Positions 44,576 to 56,928 of a stretch of DNA of 64,000 nt are shown piece by piece. The stretch is from Lota lota (lineage: Eukaryota > Chordata > Actinopteri > Gadiformes > Lotidae), in contig JACYXH010000125.1 of NCBI GenBank assembly GCA_026745465.1, positions 124,001 through 188,000 on the forward strand, written 5' to 3'. A model generated the notes under the pieces. The model was not told the DNA's origin and searched no databases. It was given only the letters and a program-made list of their open reading frames with translations. A program made the translations under genes and the position numbers. Every line of letters starts with the position of its first letter. The stretch's first letter is position 1.

Positions 44576-46204
44576 CAGTGCCTTGCGAAAGTATTCGGCC
44601 CCCTTGAACCTTTCGACCTTTTGCCACATTTCAGGCTTCAAACATAAAGATATAAAACTGTAATTTTTTGTGAAGAATCAACAACAAGTGGGACACTATC
44701 ATGAAGTGGAACGAAATTTATTGGATATTTCAAACGTTTTTAACAAATAAAAAACTGAAAAATTGGCCGTGCAAAATTATTCAGCCCCCTTAAGTTAATA
44801 CTTTGTAGCGCCACCTTTTGCTGCGATTACAGCTGTAAGTCGCTTGGGGTATGTCTCTATCAGTTTTGCACATCGAGAGACTGAAATTTTTTCCCATTCC
44901 TCCTTGCAAAACAGCTCGAGCTCAGTGAGGTTGGATGGAGAGCATTTGTGAACAGCAGTTTTCAGTTCTTTCCACAGATTCTCGATTGAATTCAGGTCTG
45001 GACTTTGACTTGGCCATTCTAACACCTGGATATGTTTATTTGTGAACCATTCCATTGTAGATTTTGCTTTATGTTTTGGATCATTGTCTTGTTGGAAGAC
45101 AAATCTCCGTCCCAGTCTCAGGTCTTTTGCAGACTCCATCAGGTTTTCTTCCAGAATGGTCCTGTATTTGGCTCCATCCATCTTCCCATCAATTTTAACC
45201 ATCTTCCCTGCCCCTGCTGAAGAAAAGCAGGCCCAAACCATGATGCTGCCACCACCATGTTTGACAGTGGGGATGGTGTGTTCAGGGTGATGAGCTGTGT
45301 TGCTTTTACGCCAAACATAACGTTTTGCATTGTTGCCAAAAAGTTCCATTTTGGTTTCATCTGACCAGAGCACCTTCTTCCACATGTTTGGTGTGTCTCC
45401 CAGGTGGCTAGTGGCAAACTTTAAACGACACTTTTTATGGATATCTTTAAGAAATGGCTTTCTTCTTGCCACTCTTCCATAAAGGCCAGATTTGTGCAGT
45501 ATACGACTGATTGTTGTCCTATGGACAGAGTCTCCCACCTCAGCTCTAGATCTCTGCAGTTCATCCAGAGTGATCATGGGCCTCTTGGCTGCATCTCTGA
45601 TCAGTCTTCTCCTTGTATGAGCTGAATGTTTAGTGGGACGGCCGGGTCTTCGTAGATTTGCAGTGGTCTAATACTCCTTCCATTTCAATATTATCGCTTC
45701 CACAGTGCTCCTTGGGATGTTTAAAGCTTGGGAAATCTTTTTGTATCCAAATCCGGCTTTAAACTTCTCCACAACAGTATCTCGGACCTGCCTGGTGTGT
45801 TCCTTGTTCTTCATGATGCTCTCTGCGCTTTAAACGGACCTCTGAGACTATCACAGAGCAGGTGCATTTATACGGAGACTTGATTACACACATGTTGTTC
45901 TATTTATCATCATTAGTCATTTAGGTCAACATTGGATCATTCAGAGATCCTCACTGAACTTCTGGAGAGAGTTTGCTGCACTGAAAGTAAAGGGGCTGAA
46001 TAATTTTGCACGGCCAATATTTCAGTTTTTTATTTGTTAAAAAAGTTTGAAATATCCAAGAATATTCGTTCCACTTCATGATTGTGTCCCACTTGTTGTT
46101 GATTCTTCACAAAAAATTACAGTTTTATATCTTTATGTTTGAAGCCTGAAATGTGGCAAAAGGTCGAAAAGTTCAAGGGGGCCGAATACTTTCGCAAGGC
46201 ACTG
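44576..46204 (-). mobile_element. Tc1/mariner transposon inserted in the capsid gene
   Basis: 1,629 bp with terminal inverted repeats of about 213 bp (44576-44788, 45991-46204) starting CAGTGCCTTGCGAAAGTATT and a TA target duplication (44574-44575 and 46205-46206). Typical of abundant fish Tc1 elements. Confidence 0.97.
44795..45814 (-). pseudogene. Tc1 transposase with one internal stop
   Basis: Minus strand, 340 codons from ATG at 45814 to the stop at 44795. The N-terminal paired-like helix-turn-helix is readable (KISQALNIPRSTVEAI), then a TAG at codon 49 (45670-45668). The rest is open, with catalytic Asp in LWSDETK, Asp in FQQDNDPKH and Glu in SIENLWKEL, 34 residues apart (DD34E). Only one disabling change was seen, so the copy is fairly young. 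Confidence 0.93.
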
Positions 46205-46206
46205 TA

Positions 46207-47317
46207 TATACATCTCCGTGTTAAGATTACTAATCCTGATGGAACAGACTTGGCCCTGCCGGCCGAGGTGGGCCTGATCAACTACCCTGGATGCACACTA
46301 TTCTCACAAGTGGATATTACGCTGGGTGATAGGCTTATCACCCAGTCGTCAAATACCTATCCTTATCGGGGTATTATAGAATGCTTGCTAAACTATGGCA
46401 ACGGTACACTGGAGACCCAATTTGGATGTGGACTATTCAGCAAAGACACAAGCGGTCACATGGATGACCGTTCCCCAACAGGAGATAATGCTGGATTAAC
46501 AAATAGGGCTGCCTATACGACAGCTAGCCGTATAGTTGACCTGATAGCTCCTATACACGCAGATATGTTTTTCCAGGAGAAACTATTGATTAACGGCGTT
46601 GATCTACGCATGAAATTCATTAGAGCAAAAAACAATTTCTGTCTTATGGCCGCTGGTAATCTGGAATACAGAGTCTCTATAGTGAATGCCAGTGTCTTTA
46701 TTAAAAAGGTTTCTATAGCGCCAGGCGTGAAGTTGGCTCATGCCAAAGCGTTGACACAAGCTAACGGGAAGTACCCCGTTGATAGGGTATGTCTTAAGAA
46801 TGTATCCATCCCTGCAGGCACTAGAATATGCAATCAGGACAATCTGTTTCTAGGGCAGATTCCGAAGATGATTATTATAGGCTTTGTAGAAAACGAATCA
46901 TTCACAGGCAGTTATGCTAGGAATCCCTTCAGATTTCAGCATTTCGATACAGATTTCTTAGCTCTTTACTGTGATGGACAATCATTTCCAGCTAAACCTT
47001 TTCAACCTGACTTTAGAAACGACCTGTATACCAGAGAATATTTCCAGCTTATTCAGGCCACAGGCCGTCAGCTGAAGGATAGGGACATGGCCATTAATCG
47101 CAAAGAATTTGGGAATGGTTATACGTTGTTTTGTTTCAACCTTGAAGCAGATGAAGGATGGGGACAACACGTGTCGCTTGTCAGAACAGGCAACGTAAGG
47201 CTTGAAGTACGATTCAGCAGAGCTCTGCCTATAACCGTCAATTTAATTTGTTACGCAGTCTATGACTCTATTATAGAAATATCGAACAGACGGCAGGTGT
47301 TACTGGACTATTACTAA
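46207..47317 (+). pseudogene. Major capsid protein gene, 3' part (interrupted)
   Basis: The remaining 370 or so codons of the capsid protein, reading in phase with 44379-44575 once the Tc1 and one TA are discounted; total length 1,308 bp, a multiple of three. Recognisable motifs are LFSQVDITLGDRLIT, SSNTYPYRGIIE and the C-terminal YAVYDSIIEI. No other stops or shifts. A fragment starting within the Tc1 end (46139) is open but not a real start. Confidence 0.9.
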
Positions 47318-47328
47318 AAACGGTTGTA

Positions 47329-47841
47329 ATGAATACTATTGAGCTAACAGCTGTTGGTCTGAAGATTGCCCGCAAGGCTTCTTTTCTGGGTGTTGTGGCG
47401 AGCAATCACCTGCCTAGAGCCGTTCATCAGTTACCTGCTATGGTGGTGGTTAATACCGAACCGTCAAATTTAGATGGTGCACATTGGCTGGCTATATACA
47501 TTACAGCCCAAAGACATGGATACTTTTTTGACTCCTATGGCAACCCACCTACATACTCGGAGTTTCCTGTAGCCATACACCTGTTTCTTAAACATAACTG
47601 TCGCGATGTAATTTATTCTACACAACAGGTTCAGGATCATCTAAGTACAGCATGTGGACAACATTGTGTATTTTTCTTGTTTAATATGCAAAGAGATGTA
47701 TCCTACCAGACGTATTTGAGACTGTATGACGATAATCTACCCCATAATGATAAAATGGTATGTGACTTTGTTAATCGGATACAATCTAATGTTTGTAATG
47801 AACATCATTTTACGTGTGTCCAGTCGTGTCGCAGCGTGTAA
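47329..47841 (+). CDS. Adenain-type cysteine protease
   Basis: 170 residues, ATG 11 bp after the capsid stop. Matches the adenovirus/Polinton maturation protease fold: N-terminal FLGVVASNHLP, catalytic His52 in GAHWLAIYI, acidic Asp68 in FFDSYG, Gln102 and nucleophile Cys109 in a Q-x6-C spacing as in adenain. It would process capsid proteins. Poly(A) signal AATAAA at 47862-47867. Intact. Confidence 0.9.
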   Translation: MNTIELTAVGLKIARKASFLGVVASNHLPRAVHQLPAMVVVNTEPSNLDGAHWLAIYITAQRHGYFFDSYGNPPTYSEFPVAIHLFLKHNCRDVIYSTQQVQDHLSTACGQHCVFFLFNMQRDVSYQTYLRLYDDNLPHNDKMVCDFVNRIQSNVCNEHHFTCVQSCRSV

Positions 47842-48052
47842 TATGTAGCATGTATTTTGAAAATAAAAAGACCAGGTAGACAGGCAAATATTGTGGTTAT
47901 TTGATTTTATTCAAGCATGAAACACATTACATCCAATGACATAATAATAGTAATAAAAACACCTTAATATACAGCCCATGACATAATAATAATAAATAAT
48001 AATAAAAAACACATAACAATATAAAAAAAAACAAAAATAAAAACTTTTTAAA
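47842..48052. terminator. Convergent polyadenylation region
   Basis: AATAAA for the rightward genes at 47862 and TTTATT (minus AATAAA) near 47904, then AT-rich sequence to the end of the leftward gene at 48053. Both transcription directions end here. Confidence 0.6.
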
Positions 48053-48883
48053 TCAAAAATTCAGCCATTCACGCATTTGCTGATTAGGGGAGCTAAAAGG
48101 GGGCCCCGTTTCCTTAAGTATACTCCTCTTTCTTCTTTTTCTTGATACAGACTTTGATTGTTCAACACTCCTTATCTCAGGTGTAGCGCCATACCTGCTG
48201 CCTAGGATAGACACCCCTGATTCTGATGCATCAACACTATCCAATGCAGGGTTGTTCTTATACAGGCTAATAATCTGTCTTAGTCGTTTACTAGGTATAG
48301 AGGTTGTTGGTACATTTATAGAGGCTAAAGATTTTAAAAAAGCATTCCATCCATGGGGTCTGGCAGAGTCTAAAATAGTGTAGGGGGCCGTAACATTCTT
48401 TAACAAATCATACATGTGAGACCCCTTTATAGTCTCTCCTTTTATTACAATTTCACCCCTGTTGGTCCACGATACATCTTTAGACTTCTTCAAGGATTCC
48501 AATATATACACAGCGTTTCTCTTGCTTTTTGGAGGAATATGTTTAAACACGTCATCAAAAATATGATCAGCACCATCTCCGTCAACACGGTCCTCTGTAT
48601 GGCCGGCATGACCCCCTCCCCCCTCATCAGACAGTGATAGAGTCAAACCCCCTTTCTCCTGTTCCCCTTGTTTTACCATTGCTAAATAACGTTGCAGAAC
48701 AGCCCCATACTTTTTGGCTTTTTCATGCAGATCATCATCCGGTGTGTTCAACACCGTCTCCATAGCTTTATCCAATTCATTTTCAGCAGTCTGTCTAGCA
48801 GAAGCGCGCTGGCTGGTATGCTTTAAGGCATCTAGTTGATGCTGAGGAACTAGATACATCTTCTGAGCATGCTCCATAATCAT
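48053..48883 (-). CDS. Unassigned element protein, 276 residues (probable virion/minor capsid gene)
   Basis: Starts MIMEHAQKMYLVPQHQL, with a charged middle, an acidic/glycine stretch (SDEGGGGHAGH), then a globular C-terminal part (YILESLKKSKDVSWTNRGEI, GWNAFLKSLASINVP) and a basic tail (SRKRRKRS). This layout occurs next to the small X-like gene in related animal elements, but the role is not established. It lies 8 bp after the X-like gene in one leftward cluster with the ATPase and PolB. Confidence 0.75.
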   Translation of the reverse strand: MIMEHAQKMYLVPQHQLDALKHTSQRASARQTAENELDKAMETVLNTPDDDLHEKAKKYGAVLQRYLAMVKQGEQEKGGLTLSLSDEGGGGHAGHTEDRVDGDGADHIFDDVFKHIPPKSKRNAVYILESLKKSKDVSWTNRGEIVIKGETIKGSHMYDLLKNVTAPYTILDSARPHGWNAFLKSLASINVPTTSIPSKRLRQIISLYKNNPALDSVDASESGVSILGSRYGATPEIRSVEQSKSVSRKRRKRSILKETGPPFSSPNQQMREWLNF

Positions 48884-48891
48884 AAGAGAGG

Positions 48892-49224
48892 TTAACCACC
48901 TCTTGAGAAAAGGCTGGTAATCAAGGGTATTGCAACACTCAACAATGGCAACAAAAAACCCCCGGTCTGATTAATAAGTCTTTTCTTTTTAGAGATCAAC
49001 ACCTTCTTACTAGCCATCAGCCTGATGTCCTTTTTTTGTTTCTGCAGTCTTTTGTGCATACGGGGGGACAACGGTATCCGGCCTTGTAAAATGTTCAAAG
49101 CTATTTCACACAGAGCTTTGATAAAATCATCGTTGGCTGTACGTAGAATAACTTTCCGTAGAGCTGGCGGTGCTTTATATAACAGCTTCAGACGGTCACT
49201 GTTTCTGGTTATGCGTGACGACAT
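48892..49224 (-). CDS. Small basic protein with hydrophobic Gly-rich end (X-like)
   Basis: 110 residues, strongly basic (KLLYKAPPALRK, KQKKDIR, SKKKRL), ending QTGGFLLPLLSVAIPLITSL then FSRGG. The hydrophobic terminal segment after a basic body matches the small 'X' proteins reported for adintoviruses and Polintons, compared with adenovirus core protein X. Likely virion component; inferred. 13 bp from the ATPase stop. Confidence 0.7.
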   Translation of the reverse strand: MSSRITRNSDRLKLLYKAPPALRKVILRTANDDFIKALCEIALNILQGRIPLSPRMHKRLQKQKKDIRLMASKKVLISKKKRLINQTGGFLLPLLSVAIPLITSLFSRGG

Positions 49225-49237
49225 TGTTTATAGCTAA

Positions 49238-49918
49238 TCACTTTAACGGCTGGGTGTAGACAACTTGTCGGTCCGATAAAATAGCTGTTCTAAGCCTCAT
49301 GTGGTCAGGTGTCTTGGCTTTAAAGTCAACTAACAAATAGCCATAAGGTAAACAAGTAGCATCGTTAAAGGACTCCACAAAATACTTTGTCTTACAAGGA
49401 AACATCTGCCTAGCTATTAACAAAATCTGATGTTTGTCACGGGGGTTTTTAAACAATACCATGTAATTCGTGTTTAAACTTATTGTTCTACTAGCTTTAC
49501 CTTGCATGAATAAATTCTGTACCAGATACATACAGCTTAGGTTACGATGGTGTACATATTTGGTAAAAACATGTTGAACCTCTAAATTATTGCTAGCATC
49601 ATTCATCAAGTCATCAATAATGAGAAGATTTCTCATATGAGGAGGCAAGAGTGTATCATCGCATAGAGATGCGGGGATCCCCTCCACAAAGTGAATGGCC
49701 CTTATTTTTAACAATTCATCATACATAGGTTGCCAACATGAATAAATGTAGACTATACGGTCAATCTTTTCTGAAAATATCCGATCTGCGTTTTCGATCA
49801 CGGTTTTGACAAAGTAGGTCTTTCCACTGTTTGAGGGACCTGATACCACCATACTGAATGGATGCTGAAGCCGGGGGTCAAACATTTCACACTCTACCTT
49901 CTTCTGTCTAGTAGCCAT
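49238..49918 (-). CDS. FtsK/A32-type genome-packaging ATPase
   Basis: 226 residues from ATG at 49918 (an in-frame upstream extension of 17 codons lacks support). Walker A GPSNSGKT at residues 27-34, Walker B LLIIDD, sensor-like LVQNLF. Drives DNA packaging into capsids in this virus lineage. The ATG overlaps the end of the PolB frame in another phase (CCTTATGGCTACTAG). Intact. Confidence 0.92.
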   Translation of the reverse strand: MATRQKKVECEMFDPRLQHPFSMVVSGPSNSGKTYFVKTVIENADRIFSEKIDRIVYIYSCWQPMYDELLKIRAIHFVEGIPASLCDDTLLPPHMRNLLIIDDLMNDASNNLEVQHVFTKYVHHRNLSCMYLVQNLFMQGKASRTISLNTNYMVLFKNPRDKHQILLIARQMFPCKTKYFVESFNDATCLPYGYLLVDFKAKTPDHMRLRTAILSDRQVVYTQPLK

Positions 49919-52900
49919 AAGGAAGTGTGGTATAATCATCAAAGACCCTGCGCTTGTTGTAAACCACACGAAGGCGTTTCATCACTGTGGCGTTTTTAAG
50001 CTGGAGCCTCTTCTTATCCCTCTGTATGGTATCTACTTTGGTGATAAGCTCTCTGTCCATAGGCTGATGTGTCACAAAACCATGTACTAAACTCGTGAGT
50101 GTCTGTTGGGTGACAACTTCAGCATTTTTAGCATTTCAAGTAACACCCTTGCATTTGATGGATGTCTTGTTCTGATGTGTGTGGTAGGCATAGCATTTAG
50201 GACCTGTAGAAACATACTCTGTGATGTAATCTTCCTGCTCAGTGTCAAACACTTCCCCATCGTTTAGCTCATCTGTCAAGTCCCCCAGGTATGGGCCTGT
50301 AGGAGGCACCGCTTCACCCCTGCCAGAAACAAAAATGATACTGTCTGTGTCACAGTACAGGACACGCTCTTGCAGTTTTTCTAGAAGATCGTATAGCATA
50401 AGCCTAGCGTGGGCTGTAGTCACAGCCCCCACAACCACGTTAACATCTCGAGCCCTAGAGAGTCGTGCATCTTTGTGTTTCCACTGCACCATAGCGATGT
50501 CATCAGAGATGAAGCAAAAGTGACTGACATGGTAGCTGTCGCTGAACATTAGCTGGGTAAACCTTTCAGGCTCAGAAATTAACTCACATGTCGGCAGATC
50601 TGTGCGCAACGAAAAGCGACCCCACAAACTGTTCAGAATTAGCTTGTTACAACTACGCATGGCTTTGTTTACGATCATGTTGCCCGGATCTAACTGAATG
50701 CCTTCCTTGGCATAGTAGTTTGTCACATACAACTGACGTTTCGCCTCAGTGTCCACTGTGCTGGGGTATCCTGAAGCCTCCTGCTTACACTTTAGAAACG
50801 TTTTGACATAGCCTTTAAACAAATCATCCGACTGTTTAGGGTAATGCCACACCTCGTGCATCTGTGTTATCAGATACCCCTTTTCAACAGCCTTCTGCAG
50901 CTCGAAAGACACCCACGTGCCAGTCAATGCCCTCTCATCACAGCTGTGATGGCATTCGCTAGTCTGGTTTAGATTGTCTGTACATGTGCGGCAGAGGGGG
51001 AACATCAACTTCCCGTTGCATCTGTATGGTAAAACAGGGTGGTATAGACCTCTAGGGGGCAGCACAGTACATTTAACAATACCAAAATATTTGTCAATGG
51101 ACTCAAAATCTCTGAAGATGATTTCAGGATGCCCTACAGGATAAGGACAGCGGGCCTGCACAGTAGGGTAGAGTGATGTGAAGTCATAGTAACGTATTTT
51201 CTCACCAGGTTCAATCTTGTGGTACAACTTGATGGCGTTTGTGCGCCCCCCATAGAGAGAATCACGAGGATCGATCCTGCTCTGGAGCTTCAGAGTCGAC
51301 AAAAATGTCTGCAGCTCAGCATCATCTTTTTTCTGTCTACTCCACTCACATTCCCAGATGACAACAACACTTAAGTCATGATCTCTTTTGAGGGCTGAGA
51401 CTTTAAACGTAAATTGCCTTCTCATCTCACCATAGGTGATCTTTGTGACAGGGTTAACATGAGCCGATTGGTAACATTGTTCACAGCCGTGATAGAAACA
51501 TCCTGCAAACTCATAGGCTGTGTGTGTGCTCGGGGCATATCCATCTAGGAAGAAGGGGCCATATTGAACTTCACCCTGATTGAGAGCATGATGAATCTCC
51601 AGTTTATGGATATGGGACAGATGTTCTAGCCACTGTATGGATACATTAGAGTACGTCTTGTGCTGTTTCACATAGACGCTATCGTATGTCAATGCCAATG
51701 TGTTCTCTGGTAAAAACGATGTTTTGTATACGGCCATACACGCTGATGCCAGAGTGGTGTATGCAAAAGGATCAACTTCTGCACATGCCATGAAACTCTC
51801 TCGGTAGATTCCACATGCTTTGCGCAGAATCACCACGTCGTTGACCCCGTAACGACGCAACTCCTTCTGGAAGTTGAAGGTACGGTGACACACTGTTCTG
51901 TACCATGTGATGAATTTAACCTTATCATCAGAAGTCATAGAGTCAAAACCATAATACGAGGCATCAGGGTAAGAACCTATGTAGAACTCATGCTCCCTGG
52001 TGTTGAATTTATGTGGAAAATAGCCTTTTACCACGTCATCAAAACCAAGAGCAGACGGCGTTTTAGCCAGACTCATAGGGAGAAAGCTAAACGAGTCGAT
52101 CCATCTCTGCTGGTATGACTTATCAATCATTAGGATAACTCTACTGCCTCGCATGGTCAGTAAGGGCGTAATACCCTGTTTGGTGAAATAATCCAACATG
52201 ATGTAGCTGTCAAATCCAGATGCATTGTGTGCTATGAATGTATGATATTTGTATCGTATTGTTCTATAGCGCTTGACAAACTTTGCAACACAATCTACAC
52301 CACTAGCATACCACTTCTGGCCCTCAAACGACATAGCTGACACAAAGTGTGCTTCGTGTCTATCCTCATGATAGCGTGTCTCAAAATCATAAAAAATGTA
52401 ATTACTTTTTGGGGCTTCAGAAGTAAGAGGCTGAATGTAGCACTCATGATCTGTATCACTGATTAGCTCTTCACCACAATGCTTGCACTTATCTGTACAA
52501 CACCGATGGGCAGGGCCGTCATCAGTAGTCTTACTACGGGCTACAAGATACTGTCTACAACACTTGTCGCAATACTTGGCATTGTTACAGGGTACTATGC
52601 CGTATGCTGCTGACTTTTGTTTGTGAGTGTCATAACAGTGCTTTGAACGACAAATACGACAACAGTCCTTACACTTTATCGTACTGCCTCCTCGCCCTTT
52701 ACATACTGTCAAGCAGACATTGCAGTACAATGAACATCTGTGCATTTGAACTGACTGACATGTTTTGTAACAATATTCACACACATGTTGTGCACCGAAG
52801 AAAGCAGTCTTGTTTTCTATGAGATGGTAGTGGTGGTCATGTAGGTACAGCCAGATTGTTTTTGGGTGCTGTTCAGGATGGGTCTGAAACATGTCTAGCT

Positions 52901-54074
52901 TCTTGAAAGTAGCATTGTGATGAAATACCAATATTTTTGCATCTATATGCTTCTCAAAATTGGATACATCAGAAAAACCAACCTGATGACTGGGGTCATA
53001 ACCTAGGGCTGTGTGTAATTCTAGGGCATATGCCATTTTAGCATGTTCAGACGCTGACCCCACTTTAGCCATCAGCTCATCAGTATGAAAATGTGCTAAA
53101 CATAGGGAGAAACACAGATTGTTGTGTGTGTTGTTGGGTGTGTGGAGACTTAGTTTTTTCTTGCGTATGATTTCGTCATAGGGTATGGATTTTAGCTTGA
53201 GACGGGTGCCACCCCTTTTATTATGAGCACACGTGATAACAAACTCTAGGGCATCGTCTGTCAAACTTGTGTCATTACTCTGTATGACCTGGGCTATCTG
53301 TTCTAAAAACAAATCAGCATCGTAATCGTCCCCAACCGTGAGTACAGCCTGTACATCACTGGCCAGTGACGGACCCCGCAGGGTGACGTTTAAAACGCTT
53401 CCACTATCAGTACTCTGAGTGCACTGTGTTATTACATCTGACAGCCGCTCTCTGATAAAATTAGGCACTTCTTCTAAATTTTCCAGAGGGATGCTTCTTA
53501 GATCTACAGGCTGTCTAACCTCAAAACCATTAAAGTAGGGGAATGATCGTATATGTGACTCATCTCTAGACCCCTCATCGGAGAGAACACCGCCAGTCTG
53601 TATAAATACATCCTCATTTACATCAGACGTAGCATGCACATCATCATCATCATCAGACCTACATCCAACCTGTTTTGGATCTTGCTCTACACACCTCATG
53701 GCCACCACCACCTCAGTACCCTCGTCAACACTATCACCATTAGCACAGCTGTCGGCATACGTTGGGCCATCCATACGCTCTATATGACGGCTTCTCTGGT
53801 CAGTTTTGACTATAGACTCTCGAGCCCTACGCATATACCCCTCCATCCTTTTAAAAACAGACGCATATAGCTGATCGGATGGGAGTACCGAATCATGGTC
53901 GCAAAGCCTGTGAGCCTGTTGGGGATCACCATCAAAACTACGCAGCATCTCCTCAAGACATGCATCCATAATGTTTCCATTCTCAACAACATCACTAGAC
54001 TCAGGTACACTGCGTTTACATCTCTTCTCGGGGTTGCCGTCTACAGATTTGAATTTTCTTTTTCTGGGACTCAT
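49908..54074 (-). pseudogene. Protein-primed type B DNA polymerase with premature stop
   Basis: Start ATG at 54074 (MSPRKRKFKSVDG); the open frame extends 31 codons further up through an AT repeat and is not needed. 1,312 codons run to a TGA at 50138-50136. Another 75 codons, still in phase and coding-like (ending VFDDYTTLPYGY), run to TAG at 49910-49908. Domains: long N-terminal region, Cys/His-rich zinc region (about residues 430-530), exonuclease Exo I FYDFET (about 558), Exo II AHNASGFDSY, Exo III; polymerase motif A DFTSLYP (about 961), B NSLWG (about 1145), C YCDTDS (about 1239). All catalytic motifs lie before the TGA; only the C-terminal thumb end is cut. Confidence 0.92.
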
Positions 54075-54086
54075 TGTGTATATGTA

Positions 54087-54117
<31 letters not shown>

Positions 54118-54361
54118 TATAATAAAACGTCTATATGTAACGCATGCCTGCACAACCAACCACCCAAAAAATAAATAAAATAAAAAATAAAAAATAAAAA
54201 AATAAAAATTAAACAACACCAATAATATTATTTTAAAACTATTTAATAAAAAGAAAACGCCATAGAAAAAAGAAAACAGCTGTACCAAAAGTTAAAAAAC
54301 AGATATTTTTAATCCACATCAATGTATTTCAAAATGCATCTGTATCAGACCTGATGCCTAT
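54075..54361. other. AT-rich spacer with (AT)n
   Basis: (AT)n at about 54087-54113 just before the PolB ATG could supply a TATA-like promoter; the rest is A-rich. No gene. Confidence 0.5.
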
Positions 54362-55720
54362 TCACATGAGTCTCTTAAGCATTGTGTTTTTTGCAATGTT
54401 TTTCTGCATGCCTTGGATGATTACCATCATACCCTCAATAGTGGCGTTATGGTCACGCACCGTTTTAGCCACATACACCCCCTTGCTATAACGATGATGC
54501 ATCATCCTTGCCTGTATATCGACATGAGCCCTTAAATCATTCACCGTCTTTACTAGGGTGTCAACAGTAGTATGTAAACCATTCACCGTCTTTCCCTGTA
54601 TGTCAACAGTAGCAAGTAAACCATTCACCGTCTTTCCCTGTATGTCATATAAAGACTTCAGCTTAGCATGGTCCAAGTTGCATTGCTCTGACCTGTTTTC
54701 TTGAGGCCGTGTAGCTTCTTGGACAGAATGCACAACAGAGTTGTTGTTGTGGGTAATCGCTGTCCCCTGGTGAGCCTGTCCCTCCGAGGTAACTGCAGTT
54801 ATGACGCTAGGGGGCTGGTCCTCTCCAAAGTCGTTGGCATCCCAGAATTTGATTTCTTCGTCCGTCCACAGTTCGGGCTGGGAGTTCAGATGAGCGCCAC
54901 CACGGCCTGTGTAATCGTTATCTGTTCGAAACATGGGATGAATATATTAGTGTGTTATCTAGCGGAATAGTGAATAGTTTTACAGTAAAATGGCTTACCA
55001 TGAGCTGCAGTCAGACAATGAGACACGTCTTGATGGTCTGCCGTCTTCTCATGCACCACTTCATGAACCGAGGGTTCGACAGCTCCAACGGGTTTGCTAG
55101 CGACTAGTGTTAGTATCTGTTGGATCGTGTCATCGGTTAGCTGTCCGTATCCCCGGCTTCTGATGGCTATCGGTGGAGGTAATGTATTTGTTAAAACAGA
55201 TGGCCCTGTTTTTATACCTCTTACATACCGGGGTTTGGACTGTTTAGCTGCATGAAAAAAAGCATAAGACCGATAGAAAAACACATTAGAACAAACACAT
55301 ATAGTTATAGCATCGTATAACAGCAATTATCATTTATTAAACATAAAACATGTTTTGTTAGCTTACCACCGCTAGTAGACGCCCCCTCGTTGGTTTTAAA
55401 GTTAGCCACCTTGGTATCAGCTCGTTGATTCTTCCTCACATACGGTGTATCAAACAAACCTACCACATAACAGGTAACCAATCAGTCACCTAGTATATGC
55501 ATGTATAAACGATAATGAATAGCATAATATGGGTATATGATTACTACATACATGCGCGGTGATCCTCAGGATACCTCTTAGAGCCAACCGTATCCTCTTT
55601 GTCACCTAACAATGTACAACTTTATCAGACAAATATAAGACAGTTACACAGTGGCATTGACCTGATATGTATAATGATATGACTATGTTTTAGGATATAC
55701 TCACAGTAGATTAACGGCAT
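54362..55720 (-). CDS. Five-exon element gene, 323-residue coiled-coil protein
   Basis: Exons 55720-55705, 55605-55552, 55459-55367, 55247-54999 and 54921-54362. ATG in a perfect context (GCCACCATG); every intron starts GTGAGT, GTATGT or GTAAGC and ends AG; all joins are phase 1 and the total, 972 bp, is divisible by three. Separate open frames cover only exons 4 and 5. The C-terminal half has three 14-residue repeats (DIQGKTVNGLLATV, DIQGKTVNGLHTTV, DTLVKTVNDLRAHV), i.e. two heptads each, predicting a coiled coil. A fibre-like or scaffold role is possible but unproven. The weak TATA (TTATAAG, minus) lies about 45 bp before the ATG. Confidence 0.8.
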
Positions 55721-55839
55721 GGTGGCAGTTTAGATCTCTGTTCCGTTCAAAAACATGTGTCTTATAAAGAGATGTCGGCCTGCTCTCGTCTACACAGCAT
55801 ATCATTGCGTAACGCCTCCCTAACTATAACCCTTGTTCA

Positions 55840-56928
<1,089 letters not shown>

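Noticed and set aside
46139..46204. Apparent start of the capsid frame at 46139
   Set aside because: These codons lie in the Tc1 terminal repeat; the genuine capsid start is at 44379.
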